64,000 nt of DNA from Ifrita kowaldi (Eukaryota > Chordata > Aves > Passeriformes > Cinclosomatidae): NCBI GenBank assembly GCA_013398055.1, contig VZRS01000248.1, positions 248,001 to 312,000 on the forward strand, written 5' to 3'. Both the position numbers and the translations under genes were made by a program. Shown here in pieces: positions 49,174-60,600 of this stretch (the first letter of the stretch is position 1; every line of letters starts with the position of its first letter). The notes beneath the pieces were generated by a model that worked only from the letters and a program-made list of their open reading frames with translations, was not told where the DNA came from and ran no database searches.

Positions 49174-52100
49174 TTCTGTTGTTTGGCTGCAGATGTGTTA
49201 TTCCAATTAACTTGAAAGCGGGAATGCGAGGGGTGAGCAGGAGGGATGATGAGGAAGCATTTTTATGGCAGGAGGTGAAGTCTACACCACAGACAGTGAT
49301 GGAGATGGCCCTTCTGGTCTCTCTGAGGTCATCTGGCTTTATGAGAGGCGAGAGGTGCAAAACCAGTACGTGAAACCCAAACAGGAAGGGTCTGAATGGC
49401 ACATGTGGAAGAGCTTAACAAGCGCATGCTTGACCCAGGGCTTGGATTGCTCATCACCAAGCAGCCCTGCAATTACAGGCTTTGCTGGACAGTCACTATA
49501 GAGAGTTACAGGATAAGCCACTTGCCTTAATTTGATGATAAGCACTGCAGTTTGACTATGTGTGGTTGTCAAGGTCTTTGGGCCTGTTGGGTGGATGGAT
49601 GGCATTAGGATGTAGATAGAGGAAAAGATATTTAAAACATTCCTGCTGGATTTCAGCACTGAAGGTACCTATAATTGCACTGTGGTGAGAGTCTGGTGAG
49701 TTAATCAGCATTCCAGGCTGAAAAAGAGGAGGAAAGGAAGTGCGTGTGTGTGGGTAGGACATGATAATACTGAGAATAAAAGTTAATTAAAAAATAAAAT
49801 CAAGAGAAATGTGTCTCTAAGGCCACTTCTTTTGCAGAGACCACCTGTCAAACACTTTCCTGTCTATAAAACCCAAGATTGGCTTCCAATCTACTCTGCA
49901 GTTCTTTAATTTTTAATGCCCCTCCCCTGGTCTCACAGGTGGCTATTATAGACAGAAGCTGTCGCCTGTATAGATACAGATGTGTGTAATGCACACACTG
50001 AACATGAGTGCTCAGGATTTGGGAACTGACACCAGCCGGGAGCGGGAGCTGCCAGAGGAGGTTGTTAAGCTGCAGAGAGCAAAGTGTCTCAGCGTTGTTA
50101 GGGATCGCCACGTCTCTTCTTCCTTCTCCTTCTTTTTTTCTTGCCTCTCCAAAATGTCATCTTGGAGAATTTGAATTGACAGCAGCACTAGATGGTGAAC
50201 TGCAGGCAGGGAATTCAAGGTGTGGGGTTGTATATGGGATTTTGAGGTAAGAACTGCTGGTTTTAATCCAAGCCTCCTCTGTGTTCCAATCCTCAGCTTC
50301 CCCGTTGCCACAATTCCAGGTAAAAAAGCAGAGAGTCATAATTCTTTACCTGACTCACAGGGGTGTTGTGAGGCTCAGTTAGTTAATTATAGTAAAGCTT
50401 CTGAATAATAATCATAATAACACTTAGCAAATGAAAAGCAAGTATTATTATCGTTAAAGTAATGACAAGGCACCCTGCTGAAGGAAGCAAATATAATGCT
50501 GATTATTAAAATCATTTGTATTTAGTGGCAAATGTAGCCGCTGCTTTATAAACTTAGAGATGTAATCTTGTCTCCAAGCCATAACAATAAGTAATTCCAA
50601 GTGCTTTGTTGTTAGGCTGCTCAGGATATAGGAACAAACAGGTACCTTCAGTCAGAAGGGATTTTATTTTAAGAATTAAGAGAACAATGGAAGAAAAGGG
50701 AGGAAAACCAACATCTTGCTGAGATGATGCCAAAGGTGGGTGTCTTATCTGAGCACTCACTGGCTGCTCTGCCCCCTCCCACTGGTGCCACTGAGCCCCA
50801 GGAACAAGGGGTGAATTTGGGGGAGGTTACAATGGGAGTGGAAAGAGAAGGGGAAGTTTGAGTTTGGAGGAGATCTAAAGCCAAGATTTTGGTACTGATT
50901 ATTGTCACCGCACCCAATGTAAACTCTCAGATTTGTTACTGTGCACACAGCTCATGTACCTCAGCTTTTATATCTGTCACCACCCTTGAGATCACAGTGC
51001 CACAGCCTGGCTTCTCTGGCTCCTCTTTTCTTTCTCATGTTCATGTTGCTTTCTCCCAGAAAACTTCCCTATCTTGCCCAGTGTATAGCAGGAATATGGC
51101 CAAAAGCTGGCAGTGTCTAAACACAGCACTGCTGGGATGAGGAAAAAAAAGGAGAGTTTTGGTTAAATCTAGAGAAGGGAAAAAACAACTTGTGTTTTTG
51201 AAGTAAACATCCATCTTTTGGGTAACACTAATTTTTTTTCTTTCTTTTTTCTGCCATTTAACTACAGTTTAAGATTTGAGCAACTGGAAGAGGCCAGTCA
51301 AAAAGTCATTGCTGTCAGCTGCCTTCTGGAAAAAACGCCTGTTCCCATCAGAAATAACACCACTGCAGCTGGTCATAGCTGGCTGACACCGTAGATGTCA
51401 TCTCAGAAAAGGGTAAAAATATTGAACGGGTCTCTGGAGGTTCTTGTCACTCTCCAAACATGCTGTGGCCGAGTCCTGCTTTAAAACAAACAGTAAAATC
51501 TGCAGAGTCACTGTTTGCCTTCTATATTTCGTGTTGATAGATGGGCTCAGTTACTAGGGCTATTAATCCAGCAATTTTTTGGAACATAAAATTAATTTTT
51601 GGAGGAAATAAACTACATAAATAAAATGAGTATAATTGGATATCGCTCTGGTTCCATTGATTCTAGGGCTGTAAATTGCACTTGATGTTCACGGTGTCAG
51701 GCTCCGAGGTCCTTAATTCTGTTCCTTAGGGATGACTTATGCAGTCAGGGGTGAGTGTTTGCTTCAGCAAGTTTGACTATCTCAAGGGGATCCCAAATTT
51801 GCTATAAAGGAAAAGGACTTGCTTGTTAATACAACCTATTTACTTTTGGGTTGTAATATTTCACCTTATAGCTGCCTTTTGATCCCAGGAATGGTTATTA
51901 TTCATATAAATCTAACACATGTGAATGTGGCATAAATATTCAGGTTGACATTCAGGTATTTGTATTTTGCTCTTGGTTGTGTTGCAGCTGAGCTTGTGTT
52001 GTATTCTTGTGACTGCACATCTCTACTTCCAAGGTATTTTGTGGCCAGTTTTGGAGGGTTGAATTATAACCATTTTCATATTGCGGGGTATTAATACACA

Positions 52101-54443
52101 TGTTTCAGGTTGTGAACCTTCAAGATCACAAATATGGCAAGTGTAAGGACAGCATAAGCTTTGCAATACTTTGGGAAATTCTTCTCTCATCCTAGGAACC
52201 TGCCAGTAAGTGTTGATCCATTTCTGGAAGGGCAAGTTTTGAGGCACAGCAATTCATTGCCATGACTGCAGCATACTTAGACAGCCTTGAGGGCTGCCAA
52301 GAATAGAAGATATATTAGATATATGAATTTCCTTTACTTCTTATAAGGTCTTATCTCGTGTGGAAGAGAAACAGAATCCATGGAGGTCTCCCTTCTGGTC
52401 CAGTCTGAGAGAGGCACTTAGGACCTCTTCAATCCTTCACTTTCTTTGTTTAATTTATTACACTGTCATGTACAAACATCTTCAGGAAAATATTAATTAG
52501 AGTGTGTGTTCCTTGACAACTAACTCTAAATGGATTAAACATGCTTTACTTGATGAAGCAAAGAGGTGTTGATTAAGAGAAATTGAATTGTATCCCTGAG
52601 ATAATTTTCTGTCTCTGTCTAGAGAATATAGGCAACACCAATGGTTGGAGAAGAAATGGAAGCACTACACAAGTATCTCAAAAATAATAGTCAGGACATA
52701 CATATTAATTGATTTAATGTAAAAAAGCTTGATGCAAACTTGTGCTGAGACTTTAAATTGAGGTCCTGACCATTCTCTGTGGTCACTAGAGGATCCTTCA
52801 AGAATGGGAACGACCTGGCAATTTCCAGTTTGGATAATTATGTTCTGCTTCCTTAATGTTTCCCATGCCTTTTCAATTAGTATGGTAATCATCTCCACTT
52901 TGCGACCCACACTGAAGTGTAAGTGATGGTACATGCTGTTAAATAGCTGCTATGCTCCACCCTGGAATCCACTGTTTTCCAGGAGTGATGCCAGAGTGGG
53001 AGAGCTTTGTCGTCTGGTGGAACCAGGAAAGTGAGGGACTCCAGTGGTGGAGTCAGAGCTGCCCCTTCTCTGTAAGCTATTTCAGAAATTCTCCTGGATG
53101 AAAAGTCTAAAATGTGCAGGAGATCTCACTTTAAGGAAAAAAAAGGGACAAATACACGAGTGTGGAAAGCAGGAGAGAATCATTAAATGCAGTAAAATAA
53201 CAGCAGGTGAGGAAACCTCGGCTGCAGCTCAGGGGTGAATTTTTAGTACATCTGGTGCAGTCCATCAAGCAGCTGTGGAGGAATGAAGAGGTGCTGCTGC
53301 TCCTCTCTCCCTGACAGTGTGATTTAAAGAACTGCTCTTTGCTAGCCTGGCCTTGTGCCTTTCAGTTGCCTTGAAAGGGAGAGAATCGTGTCTCTGCTCC
53401 CTTACTGGCATTTGTCTTAAAAATGATAAAAAAAAAAAAGTAAGAAAAACAAAGGAGTGAGTAGTTGTGTGTGGGAGTTTTCCACACTGAACTCCCTGGT
53501 CAGCCACCGAGTAACAAGACAAAAAGAATATTTCACTGGGCTCCACATGATTTGTTTACACTCCCCTTAATGGCAAAGAATTTTTTAGACCAGTGTTACA
53601 CCTTGTAGCAGACATGGTTTGCAGCATGACAGCAGTCCCAGCTGCCTTTTGGATAGCAGAGTTTCCTTGCAAGAGATGTGTTGCTATTTTCTATGTTTTT
53701 TGATATGCAGCCCAAATGAAGTCTCTGAAGGAGTATCTGTCTTTTGCTAACAGCCATCATTTTTATATAAAGTCGGAGGTATTCATATTATGTCTTCATC
53801 TTCTATATCTCAACTAGTAACAATATCACAACTACTCCCTCCTGACAACTATATTCATTTCTCATTAAAGATATTTCATGTTTTATTCAGGAATTTAAAT
53901 GAAGCTATCAGAGCCTGTAATAGCAACAGTTTGGGATAATTGTATCTCATTGATGGCAGCCTCAAGAGTTCTAATTAATATATATTTAGCTCCCTGGTTG
54001 TCTTTAGACCAAACGCCTCAATATGAAAGACAGGGAGAGGCGATAAGGGGAGGGGGAAGGGAACAGACTCCAAAATAACAGCCCCTTTTGAAATTCGGAT
54101 AGGAAAATCTGTGTCGTGAGAAGGAACTGCATGCTTTGGGATTCTTTCTGTTTTCCCCCCCCGTTCAATCCAAAATAACTTTTGAGATATAGAGTCCTTC
54201 TCAAGAAAAGAAAATACAAAACCCTAGGTTTGCTGCCCCCTTGTTTGTGGGGAAGGAAGGATGACAAATATGTATTTTTCTCCTCTGAGGATACACCTGA
54301 TATCCGAGTTCAGCTTATCAGTGGTCTCTGCTTTTATTAGCTCTTTCCCTGCCTCCTGCAGCCAGAGTGCTCCGTTCAAAATTGCTCAGTTTCAGAGATA
54401 TGATCTGCAATGCAAACAGGCTCTCATTACACTTTTTCATGCT

Positions 54444-54459
54444 AAAAAAAAAAAAAAAA
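54444..54459. repeat. A16 homopolymer
   Basis: Uninterrupted A run in intergenic DNA; no LINE or SINE body recognised beside it. Confidence 0.9.
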
Positions 54460-55602
54460 TTCTTACTTTCGTGTGTGCCTGATTAGCCCTCACCATACAG
54501 CTCTCAATTTTCCTATCCCCTTTGGGCTTTTTATTCCTTTCCTCTCTTTCCTTCAACACTACCTTTCTCTCTGTTGTATGAAATGAGCTAAAAAAAGATT
54601 TGGGGAGGGGGTATTATTCTGTCATTGGAATTCATAGCACTTGTATTCACTTACAAGCCTGAACTATTTTCTCAAATCACTTCAGTCTCTGTGACTTTCT
54701 CAGGCTGTAGTTTATAAATCACTTTTGTGGTACACTATCTAGAGGGGATCAAGACCCCTGGAAGCTTGAGTCATATTGAATTGCATTGTGTAACGGAGAG
54801 TCATTAGGAGTTTACAGTCAGGGGGAAAAAAGAAGTCTTATAAATAGGCTAATTCAACTGGCACTTATATGTTTTAAAGGCATTATTGAGGAAGCAGGAT
54901 GGTAGTATTATTTGCTCCCAATTTTGCTCTCATCAGCAGCAGCTAAGGGTGGCTCTTGAATAGGACAGGAATAGAGATTTTATAGACCTCCGGCTTTAAA
55001 ACCTCTATTTTTCCCCCTTTATTATTTAAGCAAGTACTAAGGACTGTTTAGAGGTTTATTTAAATGGCTTCCGTGCTGGAAGCTAATCTAGCCTATACTG
55101 GCTCAAATTGCCTCAGTTTCTCCTGAGTAAGAGCTTCTTTTCTCTTGCTTCTACAGATTTTTTTTTTTTTAAGGTATTAATTTAAGAAAAACGTATTGTG
55201 CAGAACAGGAGCTTTCTGACAGTGAAAGGATTTTCGGCAAGAGGTTTATGCAGCAGCTGCATTTTTCCAGTCTGATTCTGACAGTAAGGTTATTCCAGTA
55301 AAGCATCTCCTTTTTTCCCTTTCTTTTAAAGTTAAAAAAAGCGTGATGATGTAATGAGAAGGTATTTATTTCATTTGGGTGTGTTTCACTTGCAGATTTG
55401 TGACACAAAAGTGTCAACCCCTGGGTGTTGCCTCTTGCGGGCTGGATCTTCTTGGCTGAGGTTGGGGCTTATCGAATACCTGGATATCCTCACGCTTACA
55501 GGTGTGGTAGATGGAGAACAATGACCAGAAGCAGGTGCCTTGGCTTTCAGGAACTCCAACTCGCTGCCAACAAGCTCACTCCTAGCTGAAATTGCTGCTT
55601 TT

Positions 55603-55620
55603 AAAAAAAAAAAAAAAAAA
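55603..55620. repeat. A18 homopolymer
   Basis: Uninterrupted A run in intergenic DNA. No retroposed gene copy was recognised upstream of it. Confidence 0.9.
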
Positions 55621-55669
55621 GACAATTCTCAGTATTGTCTGCAGTTCTCAGCCCCATGTCATCCACTTC

Positions 55670-55835
55670 CATGCCATCTGCGGGATCGCCGTGCCCAGCT
55701 TGGTCAGGATTTTCTCAGAAAAACAAAGTGAACCCAGGACGAACCCTTGGTTAAAAACAAGGCTGGAGTCAGAAGTTCAAAGGGTGGAGAGTTGAGCGGG
55801 CTCGCGCGGCCGGCAGCGGCTCTGGGTGAAGTGTC
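55670..55835. promoter_or_regulatory. Small CpG-dense patch, possible promoter or enhancer
   Basis: At least six CpG dinucleotides fall within about 35 bases around 55796-55830 (GGGCTCGCGCGGCCGGCAGC), with more at 55681-55690, in otherwise CpG-poor DNA. It lies about 1.8 kb upstream of the first exon-like segment at 57617. It is far below the size of a standard CpG island, so promoter function is only a possibility. Confidence 0.25.
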
Positions 55836-57616
55836 TCCCTGGGATTCGGTTGATGGGTTGCTTGGCAGCTCTGCCCCAGTGCTTCCATAACCTGGGCTGG
55901 AATCCAGCCCAGTCCTGAGAGATGGAGGGTCAGCCCAGTTTGATAGTGTAAGGTCAGGGATGGAATGAGGCTGGGATATCTCAATTGAGATTTGAGTGTA
56001 TAAAAGTATAAATCAAAAAAGCAAAATCCTTGAAGGGACACCTTGCAGCTGTCTTGGGAAATGAAAGGCTTTAAAATAAGAAGACTCAAGAACACGAGAA
56101 TCCTGCAGTCAGTGCAACTAATAAAGCTCTTTGGTCTCAACTCAGAGAACAGTAAAGTCCTCTGTGTTGCCTGGAAAAGCGGAGGGTGTATGGCAAACCT
56201 GAGGGAGATGCTGCTCCAAAACACAGCGAGCTGCCAGCATACTGAGGATTATACGTGCACATAAATACAGATCATAGCTTTTATACTGCTACTTCCCAAT
56301 CAAATACATTGAAAAGCTTATTCTAAAAAGGCTTTGTCAGCTGTAGGGACCCTTCTTCTGTGTCCTTGACAATTCTCCATAGGCTCAAAGTTCACCACCA
56401 AAGTCATGGAAGGGGAAAAGAATGAGCTTTTTTATCCACATTACTCCTGAACGCTGCTGTCTCATTTTTGCTGCAGGATACTCATAATTTTATGCTTATT
56501 TAAACAGACACATATCTAGTTTATGGGCATATTCCAGGAAAAAAAAAAAGAATCATGTAGCTTAGAGTGCAGTTCTCATGGGCAAACACCTGATCCCCTT
56601 TAATAAGAGATAAAAGGGAAACCATTCCCTTGCCAAGCTGCTACATTACAGGGTTTTCCTCACAGTAACACGCTGGTAAGCTGCACATCTGACTAGTGCA
56701 TGGCACAGCACAGGCTCAGCTTGCAGGTACAGGGATTGTCAGCAGCTTGTGCCAGTGCCACTGAAACCCACGGCAGCAGAACCAGGATGGAGAGCAGAGT
56801 GCCACACAATGAGGGTGCAGGAGAGGTTTCAGAGTTCAGGATGTGCACATCTGCTAATCAAACATAGGTCAAGGGGGGAACTAATTGATATTTCAAGCTG
56901 CATCAGCCAGGATCCTTACTGTTTTAAGGATTTAGCTGGTTTTTTCCCTGGAGCTCCCGATGGTTTGGGTTTTTTATTGCTATTAGTATTTCCTTAAGGA
57001 AAGTAAGTAAAGTGCTGAGTACCCATGTGCTAGCTTATTTTCCCCTTTCCAAAGATATTTTAAGTCTGCATTAAGTTTGCATTGGCTTTCTTTGAAATGG
57101 TCTATGCTGGCTCTCTTTTATTCTCTGTGGTGTCTGTCATTAGTTGAAAGCTTCGGATTACCTGGTCTTGCCCAAAGAGATGGTCAGAGCAGCTTAAGAA
57201 AACAAATGGCTCAGCTGTGTAAAGTGATAAAAGCTATAGGTTAAAATTCTGGATCTGTTTTGATAGGGATAGCCATAAGGTGTCTTTAAAAAAAATTTTA
57301 AAGCTGCTGCTTCTGCAGCTTTGTGTTTAACAGTGAGAGATGCTAAGGGCAGGTACCTGTCACCTAGCTGGTGATCTGGGATAGCTGAGGATCCAAAACA
57401 GGAAAGAAAGGCTGATCCCACTGCACACCACCATCTGTGTGACAAAGAATAGTACCATCAATCCTTTTTTAAGGAGATGGAATATACAGAGTTTGGTATT
57501 TGTTATGACTTAAATAAGGAAGGCAGTATGATCACTTTTCTAGTTTGTATTTGTGAATCTGATTTCAATTTTCGTCCCTGCTGGATGAAAGTTTGCTTTT
57601 ATTAACTTATTTTCAG

Positions 57617-60600
57617 GCTATTCAAAGGCTGATCTCTAGGCAAAGCATCACTTGGGATCTCAGATTTCAGGAAAAGCCACTGCAGGTAAGTTCGGTGATT
57701 CTGACATAACAAAGTCCAAAAAGTCCTCTAGTTCACTTTAAAGCAGAAAGTAAACATTGGGGAGGTTGACTGAGTAACTTTGCAGGCAAACTTGTATCTT
57801 CACTGAACCAGAAGGTTTCTCTTATTCACACCAATATGGACACACCAGGAACCCAGTGAGAAACTACATTTAGGAGAAGGTTCCATTGAGCAAACCCAAT
57901 GTGCACTTAGTTCAGTTAAACCCTGGAGAGTCAGCCAGTGAGACCTCAAAGTCTGGTGTAATTTGCGGTCTGATGTATCCCAGTCCAACTTCACCACTCT
58001 CTTCTTATAAATCAAATGGAAAAAATCAGGCAAAATGATCAGGCACTCAGATGTGGTCCCAGAATAAGTGCAAAGTCTGTTTTGTGGTGTCTGGGTCTTG
58101 TCTGATTTCTGCTCACATGCCACTCAAAAAGTCCATGTAGGTTTTAATCTAACATTTAACTTGTGCAGAAGCATCTGCACGCTTTAAAAGAAGGTCAATG
58201 TTATTCAAGTGTATTTCACTTTTAGTGATGGTGGAAGAAATTATTTTCAAAATCCTTTATTTTAAATGTTCTATCGGGCAATCTCACTAAAAGAACAGTA
58301 GAGTTAAATGGGTAGCCTGTTTCTTTCCTTAAAGAACTTGCAAAATGCTTGCATCTAAACCTTTCTAAGATCCTTTTTACAGAGTTAGTGAGCGAAAAGA
58401 AAGGAAAATATTTTGAAGGTACAGCTCATAAATTTCTTCTGGTTTTTCTGGCAGCCAAGTAACACAGAGGGCTCCTGTATGGAGGATGCGTTGTCCCACC
58501 AGGTAGGCAAAGGGGACCTTTGCAAGTTATTTCAGCAAATTGTTTAAAAAAAATAGATAAAATATTGAGTCTAAAGGTGTAGTAGCAAGAGGGAACTTGG
58601 TCTGAGAAAGGATGGAGCAAGCAGATGCCCTCTCCTTGCCCATCGTGCTCTTCCCTAGCTTCACTGTCTTTTAGGATTTCATCAATGCTATTGCAGCAAT
58701 TCAAACTTCTGTGGTTTGAACCCAATACAGTTTTTGTGGTCTCTGACAGCTCTTCCCTTTCTAAACAAGAACAGAAAAATGCAAACACTCAGAGAAGCTA
58801 ATGATATTGAAAATCTGCTGAAAGCAGGGTGAGAGAGAATGGAGAAGAGCGGATTAAGGAAAAACCCTGCTTGAATCCATCCTTTTGTTTTATGGCCGAT
58901 GTAGCCTTTCCTCGACATATCAACAAGAAACAAAGAATTGAAATCAAATGAAAGGGTCAGCGATTAGAAGAGAATTGTCTGTAGCATTTCAACAAAGCCA
59001 CCAATCGCTTGTGCCGGCGTTGGCTGCTCTCCCCCACCTCTCCCTCTCCGTTCCCCCTCGTTACACGATACTACTTGGGAACATGTTATCAAGGACTGAG
59101 AATCAGGCCAGTGGCTGCTGATGTTAAAAGGACATGACATGTGCACAAGGCAGGGCATAGGGGCTGGCTGCACATATTAAAGGCAAACACATCACAATCC
59201 AATTAGTAGAAATGGAGTGTGTGTGCTGGCTCTGGGAATTTTTTTTTTTTAAAGTAATACTTCTGTGCTTTTTCTATTGATTGATTTATTTTTGAAAGGA
59301 GTAATTCCCTTCTAGCTTTTCTTCCTCCTCTCCTCCCTCCTTCTCCCCACCTTCAATTCCTTCACCCCTGAGTTTTCACCTCACCAGAGGAACACAAGTT
59401 CAAAGGCAATTGGAGTAGAAATAAAAATAAAACCAAAATATTGTGAAAGTGAAGAGTTCTCTAATCTCTTTTTGACCTTCCTGTACAAAGGGCAATTTCT
59501 GCAAATCTACTGCAAACTTGTAAATCTTCAGCATTGGGAAGGATAAAAGCAACATATAATATTTAATTGTAATTTAAGCTAGCTAGATAAATGTGTGTCT
59601 GTGCATGTATAGAAATTTCTCCTTGTTATGTTTTTAAAATTGTTTTAAGTATGTCTCCTCTTCCTTGACATGTTACCTAGACACCAGAGTTTTTATTATT
59701 TTATTGGAATGCATCCCCTGTAGCTTTCATTCACTATTTAAGTAAGAATGAAGGGGAAGAAATTCCTAAAGGAAGGACAGGTTTTAAAATTCTGATACCT
59801 GACAAGAACACAATTTTCATTACATTCAGCGTGTTTTATTGAATGCAGAATTAAGAATACAGTCAGTATTCAATATCTACAACGATGCATTCCAGTTCTG
59901 ATATAATGGGCAATAGTTTGGTGTTGGACTGTAGTCTTTCTGCTTGTCTATCTCCTAGACTAGCTGAATAATTAAACTCATGTAAATTTAAGTTTGTGTA
60001 TAGTCCCACTGAGACTGCGGGAGTTTTTTGTCTGCCTAAAGTTAGTTTCATTGTAAGTAGTTTGTTGGTTGAGGCCCAAAGTTTTATCTCAAGTCATTAT
60101 GCTCAAAGGTGTCCTTGCTCAGCAAATCACTTTAAAACATGCTCAGTTTTAAGCATATGCCCAGCTCCCTCTCTTAGGACTCATTTTGGTACCATGTGTG
60201 GCCATGAGGATGGTCTAAGGGAAAGGTCAAACAGCAGAGAAATCAGACAGGCTTTTCTTTGCACTCATGATGGTAAATACGTGGAATTTAGTGAGAGGAG
60301 AACAAAACCATGGGTAAAAGGAGAAGTTCAAATGAGGTAGGTGGACCTACATGGGCATTCTCGCTTCCTTCCTTCCCACAGCTTCCTCTGTTCCTATAAT
60401 CTCAGCACAGATGTTTCCTTTTTAATCCCTGGCTCCAGCTGGCAGAGCATCTCTGCTCTACCGTACTTAGTCGCAATTACTGCAGACATTAACTCTGCAC
60501 ATGCTTCGGAAATTGACTGCTTTTTCTTCCTTGGAAATGTTGCTCATCATCAGGTTTTTAACAGCCAGAAATAAAGGCCATTTGTGTAATGATGAATCCG

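Larger units (their letters stand above)
47001..57600. other. Intergenic region with CpG-rich patches and AT-rich blocks
   Basis: No gene recognised. It includes a CpG-enriched stretch (47040-47420), a G-rich motif (49123-49173), AT-rich blocks (50400-50560, 51560-51660, 53850-54000, 54780-55080), homopolymers (54444-54459 and 55603-55620, both A) and a small GC-rich patch (55670-55835). Confidence 0.65.

Noticed and set aside
55603..55620. A18 tract as the tail of a processed pseudogene
   Set aside because: The upstream sequence shows no gene-like similarity and no target-site duplication is apparent.
55769..56224. 151-codon open frame, minus strand, starting upstream and ending in the CpG patch
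   Set aside because: No family resemblance; the frame depends on chance absence of stops and has no exon structure.
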